Of a stretch of DNA of 64,000 nucleotides, positions 39,777-49,059 are shown piece after piece. Source of the DNA: Novosphingobium mangrovisedimenti (GTDB taxonomy: Bacteria > Pseudomonadota > Alphaproteobacteria > Sphingomonadales > Sphingomonadaceae). The stretch spans positions 232,848-296,847 of the forward strand of contig NZ_JANZXA010000005.1 of assembly GCF_025153475.1 (NCBI RefSeq). Direction: 5' to 3'. The notes under the pieces are model-generated. The model was not told the origin of the DNA and ran no database searches. It saw only the letters and a list, made by a program, of their open reading frames with translations. The position numbers were made by a program, and so were the translations under genes. Each line of letters starts with the position of its first letter. Position 1 is the stretch's first letter.

Positions 39777-42629
39777 ATGGGCAACGAGAATATGGATTTC
39801 ACGCCCGACACGGGTCTCGACGAGCCGCAACCCGGCCCCAGCTGGCAACGTGCCAACTGGCCCCGCGTAGGTGCGGAGTTCGAAGACGACTGGACCCAGG
39901 GTCTAGACCCCACAGCCCTCAAGCTGCAGATCGAGAAGGCGGCCGCCAAGGGCGGCGCCAAAGTCGACCAGGCCCGTCTAGACGAAGCGGCGGCCGATGC
40001 CATCCGCGCGATGATGCTGATCCGCACATATCGTGTGCGCGGTCACCTTGCGGCGGACCTCGACCCCCTCGGCCTCAACCAGCGCCAGCTTCCGGCCGAC
40101 ATGACGCCGGAATACCACGGCTTCACCGGCGCCGCACAGGACCGGCCGGTCTATGTCGGCGGCAATCTCGGCCTCGAATGGACCACCGTGCGCGAACTCG
40201 TGCAGATCCTGCGCGCGAACTACTGCGGCAAGGTCGGCCTCGAATACATGCACATCTCCGATGTCGAGGAGCGCCGCTTCCTGCAGGAGCGCATGGAAGG
40301 CGCCGACAAGGAGATCGAGTTCACCGAGAACGGCAAGAAGGCGATCCTTCAGGCCGTCGTGCGCGGCGAGCAGTACGAGAAGTTCCTCGGCAAGAAGTAC
40401 GTCGGCACCAAGCGCTTCGGTCTCGACGGCGGTGAATCGATGATTCCCGCGCTCGAAAGCGTCATCAAGTACGGCGGCCAGCTCGGCGTGCGCGAAATCG
40501 TCTACGGCATGGCCCACCGCGGCCGCCTCAACGTGCTCGCGAACGTGATGGGCAAGCCCTACAAGGTCATCTTCCACGAATTCTCGGGCGGCACGGCCAA
40601 TCCGGAAGACGTGGGCGGCTCGGGCGACGTGAAGTATCACCTCGGCACCTCCACCGACCGCGAGTTCGACGGCACCAAGGTGCACATGAGCCTGATGCCC
40701 AACCCCAGCCACCTCGAAACGGTGGACCCGGTGGTGCTGGGCAAGGTCCGCGCCTACCAGACCATCCACGATGACATCGGCGACGACATCGGCCCGGGTG
40801 CCAAGCACAAGCAGGTGCTGCCGGTGCTGATCCACGGCGACGCGGCCTTCGCGGGCCAGGGCGTCGTGTGGGAGTGCTTCGGCCTGTCGGGCGTGGCCGG
40901 CTACAACACCGGCGGGTGCCTGCACTTCGTCATCAACAACCAGATCGGCTTCACCACCTCACCCGCCTTCGCGCGCAACTCGCCCTACCCGACCGATGTC
41001 GCCAAGGGTGTCCAGGCGCCGATCCTGCACGTCAACGGTGACGACCCGGCGGCCGTGACCTTCGCCTGCAAGCTGGCGATCGATTATCGCCAGACCTTCG
41101 GCCGCGACATCGTGATCGACATGTGGTGCTACCGCCGCTTCGGCCACAACGAAGGCGACGAGCCCAGCTTCACGCAGCCGCTGATGTACGCGCAGATCCG
41201 CAAGCATGCGCCGGTCAGCAAGATCTACGCGGAGCGCCTGAAGGCCGAAGGCGTGATCGACGACACCTTCCTTTCGGACACCGAGGCCGCGTTCAACGAC
41301 CACCTCGAAAAGGAATTCGAGGCGGCCAAGACCTACAAGTCGAACCACGCCGACTGGTTCAGCGGGCAGTGGAGCGGCTTCAACAAGCCGGCCGATCCCG
41401 AGACCGCGCGCCGCAACGTGCACACGGGCATCGAGGCCAAGCTGTTCGACAGCCTCGGCCGCGTGCTCACCACCGTTCCCGAGGATCTCACCGTCCACAA
41501 GACGCTGAACCGCGTGATCGACGCCAAGCGCGAGATGTTCACCAGCGGTGAAGGCTTCGACTGGGCCACCGCCGAAGCGCTCGCTTTCGGTTCGCTGTGC
41601 TCGGAAGGCTACGGTGTGCGTCTGTCCGGCCAGGACTGCGAACGCGGCACCTTCTCGCAGCGCCACGCCGTCTGGGTCGACCAAAAAGACGAGCGCAAGT
41701 ACACGCCGCTTGCCACGCTGCCGCACGGCCGCTTCGAAGTGCTGAACTCCACGCTGTCGGAATACGGCGTGCTCGGCTTCGAATACGGCTATGCCAGCGC
41801 CGACCCCAAGACCATGGTCCTGTGGGAAGCGCAGTTCGGCGATTTCGCCAACGGCGCGCAGATCATCATCGACCAGTACGTGGCCGCCTCCGAAGCCAAG
41901 TGGCTGCGTGCCAACGGCCTCGTGATGCTGCTGCCGCACGGCTATGAAGGTCAGGGTCCGGAGCACTCCTCGGCCCGCCTGGAACGCTTCCTGCAGCTTT
42001 GCGCGAGCGACAATATCCAGGTGTGCAACATCACCACGCCGTCGAACTACTTCCACGTTCTGCGCCGCCAGATGCACCGGCCCTTCCGCAAGCCGCTGAT
42101 CATCATGACGCCCAAGTCGCTACTGCGCCATCCGATGGCGAAGTCGAAGACCGAGGACTTCGTCGGCGAAGGCCACTTCTTCCGCATCCTCTCGGACATC
42201 AAGCCCGCGGCGGACAAGGACACCAGGAAGGTCATCCTGTGCTCGGGCAAGGTCGCCTACGACCTGTTCGAAGCGCGCGATGCAGCCGAGATCGACGATA
42301 CCCAGATCATCCGCCTCGAACAGCTCTATCCCTTCCCGGGCGAGCCGCTGGCCCTGCGCCTGTCGCGCATGACCAACCTCGAGGAGATCGTCTGGTGCCA
42401 GGAAGAGCCCCAGAACAACGGCGCCTGGTTCTTCGTCGAATCGCTGATCGAGGAAGCGGCCAAGGAAGCCGGGGTGAAGAACCCGCGTCCGCGCTATGCC
42501 GGCCGCCATGCTTCCGCCTCGCCCGCTACGGGCCTCGCCAAGCGCCACACCGCCGAGCAGGCCGCACTGGTCGCCGACGCGCTCCACATTTCCGTCCGCG
42601 ACGAACTACGACGCAAGCAGAAGGCTTGA
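39777..42629 (+). CDS. sucA: 2-oxoglutarate dehydrogenase E1 component
   Basis: The 950-residue thiamine-diphosphate enzyme. It shows the family N-terminal segment, RFGLDGGESMIPALE, GMAHRGRLNVLANVMGK, HGDAAFAGQGVV with the downstream NNQIGFTTS (the GDG-type ThDP site), and the C-terminal transketolase-like part GYEGQGPEHSSARLERFLQ. The ATG at 39777 (MGNENMDF) is preferred to one 42 bases upstream as an AAAGGTG site precedes it. It decarboxylates 2-oxoglutarate and passes the succinyl group to SucB, whose gene starts eight bases later. Confidence 0.96.
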   Translation: MGNENMDFTPDTGLDEPQPGPSWQRANWPRVGAEFEDDWTQGLDPTALKLQIEKAAAKGGAKVDQARLDEAAADAIRAMMLIRTYRVRGHLAADLDPLGLNQRQLPADMTPEYHGFTGAAQDRPVYVGGNLGLEWTTVRELVQILRANYCGKVGLEYMHISDVEERRFLQERMEGADKEIEFTENGKKAILQAVVRGEQYEKFLGKKYVGTKRFGLDGGESMIPALESVIKYGGQLGVREIVYGMAHRGRLNVLANVMGKPYKVIFHEFSGGTANPEDVGGSGDVKYHLGTSTDREFDGTKVHMSLMPNPSHLETVDPVVLGKVRAYQTIHDDIGDDIGPGAKHKQVLPVLIHGDAAFAGQGVVWECFGLSGVAGYNTGGCLHFVINNQIGFTTSPAFARNSPYPTDVAKGVQAPILHVNGDDPAAVTFACKLAIDYRQTFGRDIVIDMWCYRRFGHNEGDEPSFTQPLMYAQIRKHAPVSKIYAERLKAEGVIDDTFLSDTEAAFNDHLEKEFEAAKTYKSNHADWFSGQWSGFNKPADPETARRNVHTGIEAKLFDSLGRVLTTVPEDLTVHKTLNRVIDAKREMFTSGEGFDWATAEALAFGSLCSEGYGVRLSGQDCERGTFSQRHAVWVDQKDERKYTPLATLPHGRFEVLNSTLSEYGVLGFEYGYASADPKTMVLWEAQFGDFANGAQIIIDQYVAASEAKWLRANGLVMLLPHGYEGQGPEHSSARLERFLQLCASDNIQVCNITTPSNYFHVLRRQMHRPFRKPLIIMTPKSLLRHPMAKSKTEDFVGEGHFFRILSDIKPAADKDTRKVILCSGKVAYDLFEARDAAEIDDTQIIRLEQLYPFPGEPLALRLSRMTNLEEIVWCQEEPQNNGAWFFVESLIEEAAKEAGVKNPRPRYAGRHASASPATGLAKRHTAEQAALVADALHISVRDELRRKQKA

Positions 42630-42637
42630 GATAAACC

Positions 42638-43882
42638 ATGTCCACCGAAGTCAAGGTTCCCACTCTCGGCGAATCCGTATCCGAGGCCACCATCGGCCAG
42701 TGGCTGAAGCAGCCCGGCGAAGCTGTCGCCGCTGACGAGGCGATCGCCAGCCTGGAGACCGACAAGGTCGCCATCGACGTGCTGGCCCCCCATGCCGGCG
42801 TGATGGGCCAGCAGATCGTTGCCGAGGGTGAAACCGTCACCGTCGGTGCGCTGATCGCCACCATTGAAGAAGGTGCTGGCTCGACAGGCTCGGGCGCCGC
42901 CCCGGCTCCCAAGCCCGCCGCCGCCAAGACGGAAACGCCCGCCCCGGCCCCGACCGCTCCGACGGCTCCCGCTGGGGAAGCCCCCGCTGGCGCTGCCGTG
43001 CTCTCGCCCGCCGTGCGCCGCGCGGTGCTCGAATACGGCATCGATCCCGCGACCATCACGGGCACCGGCAAGGACGGCCGCATCACCAAGGACGACGTGA
43101 TCGCCGCGGCCAAGAACAAGCCGGCCTCGGCGCCCGCCGCTGCCGCGCCTGCCGTCGCTGCGACCTCGGCCCGCAACGAAGAGCGCGTGAAGATGACGCG
43201 CCTGCGCCAGACGATTGCCAAGCGCCTCAAGAGCGCACAGGACAACGCCGCGCTCCTCACCACCTTCAACGACGTCGACATGTCGGCCGTCATCGAAGCG
43301 CGCAACAAGTACAAGGATGTCTTCGCCAAGAAGCACGGCATCAAGCTCGGCTTCATGTCCTTCTTCGCCAAGGCCTCGGTCCTCGCGCTCAAGGACATCC
43401 CGGCGGTCAATGCCCAGATCGCCAGTGGTGAGGGGGGCGACGAGATCGTCTATCACGACTACGTCGACATCTCGATCGCGGTCTCGGCCCCGAACGGCCT
43501 CGTCGTCCCCGTCGTGCGCGACTGCGACAAGCTCTCCTTCGCCGGCATCGAAAGCGCCATTGCCGACTTCGGCAAGCGCGCCAAGGACGGCACGCTGACC
43601 ATGGAAGACATGAAGGGCGGCACCTTCACGATCTCCAACGGAGGCATCTTCGGCGGCCTGATGAGCACGCCGATCATCAACCCGCCGCAGTCCGCCGTGC
43701 TGGGCCTGCACCGCATCGAGGAACGCCCGGTCGTGCGTGATGGTCAGATCGTGATCCGCCCGATGATGTACATCGCGCTGAGCTACGACCACCGCCTGAT
43801 CGACGGCCGCGAGGCGGTGACCGCGCTCAAGACCATCAAGGAAGCGATCGAGGATCCCACGCGTCTGCTGATCGATCTTTGA
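42638..43882 (+). CDS. sucB: Dihydrolipoamide succinyltransferase E2 component
   Basis: The 414-residue core of the 2-oxoglutarate dehydrogenase complex. The N-terminal lipoyl domain has the lipoylated Lys in [10 protein letters not shown] near residue 43. A Pro/Ala-rich linker leads to the E1/E3-binding domain ([16 protein letters not shown]) and the catalytic domain ends with the active His in [13 protein letters not shown]. It is tightly linked to sucA (eight bases). The lpd gene follows after a palindromic repeat. Confidence 0.96.
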   Translation: MSTEVKVPTLGESVSEATIGQWLKQPGEAVAADEAIASLETDKVAIDVLAPHAGVMGQQIVAEGETVTVGALIATIEEGAGSTGSGAAPAPKPAAAKTETPAPAPTAPTAPAGEAPAGAAVLSPAVRRAVLEYGIDPATITGTGKDGRITKDDVIAAAKNKPASAPAAAAPAVAATSARNEERVKMTRLRQTIAKRLKSAQDNAALLTTFNDVDMSAVIEARNKYKDVFAKKHGIKLGFMSFFAKASVLALKDIPAVNAQIASGEGGDEIVYHDYVDISIAVSAPNGLVVPVVRDCDKLSFAGIESAIADFGKRAKDGTLTMEDMKGGTFTISNGGIFGGLMSTPIINPPQSAVLGLHRIEERPVVRDGQIVIRPMMYIALSYDHRLIDGREAVTALKTIKEAIEDPTRLLIDL

Positions 43883-43900
43883 GAGGTTCCGTGCTGCTCG

Positions 43901-43979
43901 TCCTTCGACAAGCTCAGGATGAGCGGGCAAAGTTTGACCTGATTACCCCACTCCCGCTCACCCTGAGCTTGTCGAAGGG
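43901..43979. repeat. CTTCGACAAGCTCAGG-type paired palindrome between sucB and lpd
   Basis: Arms TCCTTCGACAAGCTCAGGAT (43901 onwards, then GAGCGGG) and CCCGCTCACCCTGAGCTTGT (then CGAAGG) face each other across about 25 bases. It fills most of the gap between cotranscribed genes and could act as an mRNA-stabilising structure. Confidence 0.9.
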
Positions 43980-43999
43980 TGTAGGAACGGAGGCCTAGA

Positions 44000-45397
44000 A
44001 TGGCTGATTACGATTACGACGTCCTTGTCATCGGTGCCGGCCCCGGCGGTTATGTCGCCGCGATCCGCGCCGCGCAGCTGGGCCTGAAGACCGCCTGCGC
44101 CGAAGGGCGCGCAACGCTGGGCGGCACCTGCCTCAACGTGGGCTGCATCCCCTCCAAGGCACTGCTCCACGCTTCGGAATACTTCGAGGCGGCCAAGGGC
44201 GGCGCGATGGCGGCAATGGGCATCAAGGTCACCCCCGAGCTCGACCTCGACGTGATGCAGGGCCAGCGCAAGGACGCTGTGAAGGGCCTGACCGGCGGCA
44301 TCGAGTTCCTGTTCAAGAAGAACAAGGTCGACTGGCTCAAGGGCTATGCCCAGTTCAAGGATGCCCACACCGTCGAGGTGGACGGCAAGACCTATTCGGC
44401 CAAGAACCTGGTCATCGCCACCGGCTCCTCGGTCACCCCCCTTCCCGGCGTCGAGATCGACAACGACAAGGGCGTTGTGGTCGACAGCACCGGCGCGCTG
44501 GAACTTTCGGCCGTGCCCAAGAAGATGGTCGTCATCGGCGGCGGCGTGATCGGGCTGGAACTCGGCTCGGTCTGGCGCCGTCTCGGTGCCGAAGTCACCG
44601 TCGTCGAATTCCTCGACCAGCTCCTGCCCGGCATGGACATGGACGTGCGCAAGGAAGCGGCCAAGATCTTCAAGAAACAGGGCATGACACTCAAGCTTTC
44701 GACCAAGGTCACTGGCGTCGAGGTCAAGGGCAAGAAGGCCAAGGTTTCGGTCGAACCGTCCAAGGGCGGTGATACCGAGACGCTTGACGCTGACGTCGTG
44801 CTCGTCGCCATCGGCCGCAAGCCCAACGTCGAAGGCCTCGGCATCGACAAGATCGGGCTGGAACTCAACCAGCGCGGCCAGATCGAGACCGACCACGACT
44901 TCGCCACCAAGGTGGACGGCGTCTGGGCCATCGGCGACGTGATCCCCGGCCCGATGCTCGCCCACAAGGCCGAGGACGAAGGCCTTGCCGTGGCCGAGAA
45001 CATCGCCGGCCTCACCGGCATCGTGAACCACGACGTGATCCCGGGCGTGGTCTACACCCAGCCCGAAATCGCCGGCGTGGGCCTGACTGAGGAAGCCGCC
45101 AAGGAGCGCGGCGCCGTCAAGGTCGGCAAGTTCCCGATGCTCGCCAACTCGCGCGCCAAGACCAACCACGAGCCCGACGGCTTCGTGAAGGTGATCGCCG
45201 ATGCCGAAACCGACCGCGTGCTCGGCGTGTGGTGCATTGCTTCGGTGGCCGGCACGATGATCGCACAGGCCGCCCAGGCCATGGAATTCGGCGCTACCAG
45301 CGAGGACATCGCCTACACCTGCCACGCCCACCCGACGCACTCCGAGGCGATCAAGGAAGCGGCGATGGCGGTGACCGGCAAGCCGATCCACATCTGA
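44000..45397 (+). CDS. lpd: Dihydrolipoyl dehydrogenase E3 component
   Basis: The 465-residue flavoprotein has FAD motif VIGAGPGGYVAAIRAAQLG, redox disulphide GGTCLNVGCIPSK near residue 45, NAD motif VIGGGVIGLELGSVW, GDVIPGPMLAHKAEDEG, and the C-terminal catalytic His-Glu in CHAHPTHSEAIKEA. It reoxidises lipoyl groups of SucB, producing NADH. It closes the mdh-sucD-sucA-sucB-lpd block. Confidence 0.97.
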   Translation: MADYDYDVLVIGAGPGGYVAAIRAAQLGLKTACAEGRATLGGTCLNVGCIPSKALLHASEYFEAAKGGAMAAMGIKVTPELDLDVMQGQRKDAVKGLTGGIEFLFKKNKVDWLKGYAQFKDAHTVEVDGKTYSAKNLVIATGSSVTPLPGVEIDNDKGVVVDSTGALELSAVPKKMVVIGGGVIGLELGSVWRRLGAEVTVVEFLDQLLPGMDMDVRKEAAKIFKKQGMTLKLSTKVTGVEVKGKKAKVSVEPSKGGDTETLDADVVLVAIGRKPNVEGLGIDKIGLELNQRGQIETDHDFATKVDGVWAIGDVIPGPMLAHKAEDEGLAVAENIAGLTGIVNHDVIPGVVYTQPEIAGVGLTEEAAKERGAVKVGKFPMLANSRAKTNHEPDGFVKVIADAETDRVLGVWCIASVAGTMIAQAAQAMEFGATSEDIAYTCHAHPTHSEAIKEAAMAVTGKPIHI

Positions 45398-45398
45398 T

Positions 45399-45470
45399 GC
45401 TTCGACAGGCTCAGCATGAGCGGGTTTGTCGTTCAGGCACAAAGCCCGCTCGCCCTGAGCCGGTCGAAGA
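45399..45470. repeat. CTTCGACAAGCTCAGG-type paired palindrome after lpd
   Basis: Arms GCTTCGACAGGCTCAGCATG (45399 onwards, then AGCGGG) and CCCGCTCGCCCTGAGCCGGT (then CGAAGA) face across about 20 bases, immediately after the lpd stop codon. Confidence 0.88.
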
Positions 45471-45485
45471 GCCTTGCGCCCACGC

Positions 45486-45908
45486 ATGACCCTGCGCCCC
45501 TTCCATCTCGCCTTCCCCGTCCACGACCTCGACGCGGCGCGCGCGTTCTGGGGCGGGGTGATGGGCTGCGCGGAAGGGCGTAGCGCCGATACCTGGGTCG
45601 ATTTCGATTTCCACGGCCACCAGATCGTCGCCCACCTCGTACCCGGCATGGCGGGCGCCGACGTGGGCTCCAATCCCGTCGACGGCCACGGCGTGCCAGT
45701 GCCACACTTCGGCATCGTACTGGACATGGCGGACTGGCAGGCTCTGGCCGATCGGCTCACGGCCGCCGGCGTGGAATTCGGTATAACGCCTTATGTCCGC
45801 TTCAAGGGACAGCCCGGCGAGCAGGCAACGATGTTCTTCCGCGATCCCTCGGGCAACGCCATCGAGATGAAGGCGTTTGCGGACCTGGGCCAGTTGTTCG
45901 CGAAGTAA
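45486..45908 (+). CDS. VOC family protein (glyoxalase/bleomycin-resistance fold)
   Basis: The 140-residue product has two beta-alpha-beta-beta-beta units: [17 protein letters not shown] with [15 protein letters not shown], and [18 protein letters not shown] with [16 protein letters not shown]. The metal-ligand pattern (His in the first strand, H in the second unit, Glu in NAIEMK) is kept, so it is likely an active metal-dependent enzyme. Such proteins of this length are often annotated as glyoxalase-like without a known substrate. Start ATG at 45486. Confidence 0.85.
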   Translation: MTLRPFHLAFPVHDLDAARAFWGGVMGCAEGRSADTWVDFDFHGHQIVAHLVPGMAGADVGSNPVDGHGVPVPHFGIVLDMADWQALADRLTAAGVEFGITPYVRFKGQPGEQATMFFRDPSGNAIEMKAFADLGQLFAK

Positions 45909-45909
45909 C

Positions 45910-46116
45910 CTACTTCACCACGTCGGCTTCATGCCAGACGACAGCCTGCGCCGCCTTCATGCAGTTCCCCGCCGTATCCCAGCTGATCGTGGGCGAACCA
46001 TAGAGCCGCCAGCCCTGCTCCAGCGCCTCGGACACGCGCTCACAAAAGGCGCGGTCGTCCTGGCCGGTGAGGAGGCGGTAGATCGGGCGGTCTTCGGGTG
46101 TCTGGTACATGGGCAT
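45910..46116 (-). CDS. DUF1737 domain protein
   Basis: A 68-residue protein with the DUF1737 pattern YRLLTGQDDRAFCERVSEAL, a GWRLYGSPTISWD turn and a closing AAQAVVWHE strand. Function unknown. It is convergent with the VOC gene with only one base between stop codons. The start is either MPMYQ at 46116 or the second Met at 46110. Confidence 0.8.
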   Translation of the reverse strand: MPMYQTPEDRPIYRLLTGQDDRAFCERVSEALEQGWRLYGSPTISWDTAGNCMKAAQAVVWHEADVVK

Positions 46117-46133
46117 GCTCTATCCCCCTTTAT

Positions 46134-46222
46134 TCGTCATTGCGAGCCGCATGCGAAGCAATCCAGTGCGGGGCCACGGCGGCTCTGGATTGCCACGGCC
46201 CTTCGGGCCTCGCAATGACGAA
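46134..46222. repeat. CGTCATTGCGAG palindromic repeat, copy A (paired)
   Basis: A forward arm TCGTCATTGCGAGCCGCATG (then CGAAGCAATCCAG) and an inverted arm CTCTGGATTGCCACGG ... CGCAATGACGAA are separated by about 16 bases, forming a long imperfect palindrome between the DUF1737 gene and the GIY-YIG gene. Confidence 0.88.
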
Positions 46223-46256
46223 TGAAGGGGACGAGATGGCGAAGATTTAATCCCCT

Positions 46257-46298
46257 TCGTCATTGCGAGAAACGCAGCGACGAAGCAATCCGGAGCGA
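46257..46298 (+). repeat. CGTCATTGCGAG repeat, copy B (single arm)
   Basis: TTCGTCATTGCGAGAAACGC then AGCGACGAAGCAATCCGGAGC; it ends at the first base of the GIY-YIG start codon. Confidence 0.85.
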
Positions 46299-46600
46299 TG
46301 CGGCGCAACTTTCAACCGGCAGTCTACATCGCGGCAAGCGCCCGCAATGGCACCTTGTACGTCGGTGTCACGTCATGGCTGCCCAAGCGCGCATGGGAGC
46401 ACCGGGAAGGCGTGATTGACGGGTTCACGAAACGCTATGGCTGCAGGATGCTCGTTTGGTTCGAACTCCATGCGACGATGGAACACGCCATTGCGCGCGA
46501 GAAGCAGATCAAGGCCGGATCGCGAAAGAAGAAGCTAGCGTTGATCGAAGCCGCCAACCCGCACTGGCGCGACCTGTTCGAAGAAGTCTGCCGTCCCTAG
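46298..46600 (+). CDS. GIY-YIG nuclease-domain protein nested in palindromic repeats
   Basis: The 100-residue product is a compact GIY-YIG domain: VYIAASA and LYVGVTS for the two-strand signature, the catalytic-type Arg in LPKRAWEHREG, the His in that helix, FTKRYGCRMLVWFEL, and the Glu in MEHAIAREKQIKAGSRKKK. It belongs to the small UPF0213/YhbQ-like group. Its ATG falls on the end of repeat copy B and its TAG stop overlaps the start of copy C, so the gene exactly fills the space between repeats. This resembles the relation of RAYT transposases to REP sequences, but with a nuclease (inference). Confidence 0.85.
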   Translation: MRRNFQPAVYIAASARNGTLYVGVTSWLPKRAWEHREGVIDGFTKRYGCRMLVWFELHATMEHAIAREKQIKAGSRKKKLALIEAANPHWRDLFEEVCRP

Positions 46601-46685
46601 TCATTGCGAGCGCAGCGAAGCAATCCAGGGCGGTTTACGCACGCTCTGGATTGCCGCGTCGGCTTCGCCTCCTCGCAATGACGAA
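46600..46685. repeat. CGTCATTGCGAG palindromic repeat, copy C (paired)
   Basis: Forward arm GTCATTGCGAGCGCAGCGAA (then GCAATCCAG) and inverted arm GCTCTGGATTGCCGCG ... CTCGCAATGACGAAG are about 18 bases apart. It begins on the last base of the nuclease gene. Confidence 0.88.
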
Positions 46686-46701
46686 GAGGGGTGGTGGAGC
46701 T

Positions 46702-47094
46702 CTACGCCTCGGAGCCTTGCAAACGCTTCAAGACCTCCTGCGCCCGTTCCGCATCACCCTCCGGCACGAACACATGATCGTGGTGATAGGCCGCGACCAT
46801 GTTGCAGGGGATGCCCGCCTCGTCGAGCGCACCGGAAACCGCCGCCGTAAGCCCCGTCCCGTCCAACGCAGAGTGCACTTCCAGCACGATCCGCATCATC
46901 GGCGACGAGACGTCGTGCCCCGCCTCCCGTGCAGCGTCTAACGGGAGGATCTGGCTCAGCCCCTCATCCTCGCGGAACGTGGCAAGCGCTTCTTCAAGCA
47001 ACGGGCCGCCGGTGCAGAACACCCAGCGCTGCGGATCGAGGCGGGGGTTCATCCCCGCGATCATCGCCGCGCGTCCCTTTACCGGCGTGCCCAT
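46702..47094 (-). CDS. ACT domain protein (ACT_3 type)
   Basis: The 130-residue product shows the ACT_3 pattern: IAGMNPRLDPQRWVFCT, LATFREDEGLSQILPLDAA, then MRIVLEVHSALDGTGLTAAV and AGIPCNMVAAYHHDHVFVP. It probably senses an amino acid or related ligand; target unknown. ATG 47094 is preferred (MGTPVKGRA) over an extension into hslU. It is eight bases downstream of hslU on the same strand and may be cotranscribed. Confidence 0.85.
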   Translation of the reverse strand: MGTPVKGRAAMIAGMNPRLDPQRWVFCTGGPLLEEALATFREDEGLSQILPLDAAREAGHDVSSPMMRIVLEVHSALDGTGLTAAVSGALDEAGIPCNMVAAYHHDHVFVPEGDAERAQEVLKRLQGSEA

Positions 47095-47101
47095 CGCCGA
47101 C

Positions 47102-48403
47102 TTAGAGAATGTACTTCGACAGGTCCGCGTTGCCCGCGAGGCCTTCCAGCTTCTCGCGCACATAGGCCTCGTCGACCGTCACGGTCTCGCCCACGCGGTC
47201 CTCGGCCTCGAAGCTCAGCTCCTCGAGCAGCTTTTCCATCACCGTCTGCAGGCGGCGGGCGCCGATGTTCTCGACGCTCTCGTTCACTTGCGCGGCGATC
47301 CTGGCCACTTCGCCGATGGCGTCCGGCGTCACCTCGACGGTCACGTTCTCTGTGCCCAGCAGCGCGCGGTACTGTTCGACGAGGTTGGCGCGCGTTTCGC
47401 TGAGGATGCGCACAAAGTCTTCCTCGGTCAGCGCCTTCAGTTCGACGCGGATCGGCAAGCGGCCCTGCAGTTCGGGCAGCATGTCGCTCGGCTTGGCGAC
47501 GTGGAACGCGCCGCTGGCGATGAACAGGACATGGTCGGTCTTCATCGGGCCGTACTTGGTGGAGACCGTCGTGCCCTCGATCAGCGGCAGCAGGTCGCGC
47601 TGCACGCCCTCGCGGCTGACCGAGCCGCCGCGCACGTCGGAGACGGCGATCTTGTCGATCTCGTCGAGGAAGACGATGCCGTTGGTCTCGGCATTGGCCA
47701 GCGCGACGCGGGCGACGTCGTCCTGGTCCATGCGCTTTTCGGATTCCTCCTCGACCAGCTTGTCCCAGGCATCGGGCACCTTCATCTTGCGGCGCTTCAT
47801 GTTCTGGCCGCCGAAAGCCTTGCCCATGATGTCGGACAAGTTGATCATGCCGACCGAGCCGCCCATGCCGGGGATCTCCATCGGCGCGGAGGGGCTGTCC
47901 TCCACCTCGATCTCGACCTCGGTCTCGTTCATGGCGTTTTCGGTGATGCGCTGGTGGAACGCGGCGCGGGTAGCTTCCGAGGCGCCCTCACCCACCAAGG
48001 CGTTCAGCAGGCGGTCCATCGCCGCCTTGGACGCGGCCTCGCGCACGGATTCGCGGCGGCGGTCCTTTTCCAGCCGGATCGCTTCCTCGACAAGATCGCG
48101 GGCGATCTGCTCGACGTCGCGGCCGACGTAGCCGACTTCGGTGAACTTGGTAGCTTCCACCTTCACGAAGGGCGCGTCGGCCAGCTTCGCAAGGCGGCGG
48201 CTGATCTCGGTCTTGCCGCAGCCCGTGGGGCCGATCATCAGGATGTTCTTGGGCGTCACCTCGTCGCGCAGGTCGAGCGGCAATCTTTGCCGCCTCCAAC
48301 GATTGCGCAGGGCGACGGCGACGGCCTTCTTCGCCTCGGACTGGCCGACGATGTGCTCGTCGAGCGCGCGGACAATGGCCTTGGGGGTGAGATTGTCGAT
48401 CAT
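47102..48403 (-). CDS. hslU: ATP-dependent protease ATPase subunit HslU
   Basis: The 433-residue AAA+ unfoldase begins [21 protein letters not shown]. Walker [16 protein letters not shown], Walker [12 protein letters not shown] and sensor Arg in [16 protein letters not shown] are present; the I domain with HLMKEE-like heptads lies between. It unfolds substrates and feeds them to HslV. It lies 14 bases downstream of hslV. Confidence 0.96.
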   Translation of the reverse strand: MIDNLTPKAIVRALDEHIVGQSEAKKAVAVALRNRWRRQRLPLDLRDEVTPKNILMIGPTGCGKTEISRRLAKLADAPFVKVEATKFTEVGYVGRDVEQIARDLVEEAIRLEKDRRRESVREAASKAAMDRLLNALVGEGASEATRAAFHQRITENAMNETEVEIEVEDSPSAPMEIPGMGGSVGMINLSDIMGKAFGGQNMKRRKMKVPDAWDKLVEEESEKRMDQDDVARVALANAETNGIVFLDEIDKIAVSDVRGGSVSREGVQRDLLPLIEGTTVSTKYGPMKTDHVLFIASGAFHVAKPSDMLPELQGRLPIRVELKALTEEDFVRILSETRANLVEQYRALLGTENVTVEVTPDAIGEVARIAAQVNESVENIGARRLQTVMEKLLEELSFEAEDRVGETVTVDEAYVREKLEGLAGNADLSKYIL

Positions 48404-48417
48404 GGTATCCCGGGAAA

Positions 48418-48978
48418 TCAGATGGTTTCGACCGTAACGCGGTCGTTCGTGAAGACGCAGATGTCGGCCGCGACCTGCATGGCCTTGCGCGCCATCTGCT
48501 CGGCATCCTCTTCGTAGGCGTCGAGCGCGCGGGCGGCGGCGAGCGCATAGTTTCCGCCCGAGCCGATCGCCGCGATACCGCCCTCGGGCTCCAGCACGTC
48601 GCCATTGCCGGTGAGCACCAGCAACGTTTCCGCATCGGCCACGATCATCAGCGCTTCAAGGTTGCGCAGGTACTTGTCGGTACGCCAGTCCTTGGCGAGT
48701 TCGACCGCCGCGCGCATGAGCTGGCCGCGGTACTGCTCCAGCTTGCGTTCCAGCCGTTCGAACAGGGTAAAGGCATCGGCGGTGGCGCCCGCGAAACCGG
48801 CGATCACCTTGCCGCCTTCCCCGATGCGGCGCACCTTGCGCGCATTGGGTTTCATCACGGTGTTGCCCATGGAGACCTGGCCGTCACCGGCGATGACGGT
48901 CTTGCCGCCCTTCTTCACGCCGATGATGGTCGTTCCGTGCCACTCGATCAGGCCGTGGCTCGCCCCGCTTGTATTCAT
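48418..48978 (-). CDS. hslV: ATP-dependent protease peptidase subunit HslV
   Basis: The 186-residue proteasome-like peptidase has the catalytic Thr exposed after processing at [10 protein letters not shown], plus [21 protein letters not shown] and the [14 protein letters not shown] segment. It forms double hexamers capped by HslU and degrades misfolded proteins. It is first in the hslV-hslU pair. Confidence 0.96.
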   Translation of the reverse strand: MNTSGASHGLIEWHGTTIIGVKKGGKTVIAGDGQVSMGNTVMKPNARKVRRIGEGGKVIAGFAGATADAFTLFERLERKLEQYRGQLMRAAVELAKDWRTDKYLRNLEALMIVADAETLLVLTGNGDVLEPEGGIAAIGSGGNYALAAARALDAYEEDAEQMARKAMQVAADICVFTNDRVTVETI

Positions 48979-49059
48979 GCCAGCGCATATATGCCGCGCC
49001 GGGCGAGGTTCAAGGCAGGGAAGCCCCGTGCGAGGCCCTTGCCGGAACCGCGAAAGGGC

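Noticed and set aside
43958..45760. 600-codon antisense frame over lpd
   Set aside because: Shadow of lpd, which has full redox and nucleotide-binding motifs.
46134..46685. CRISPR-like repeat run
   Set aside because: Only three repeats, palindromic and unevenly spaced with a gene between them; no spacer series and no cas genes.
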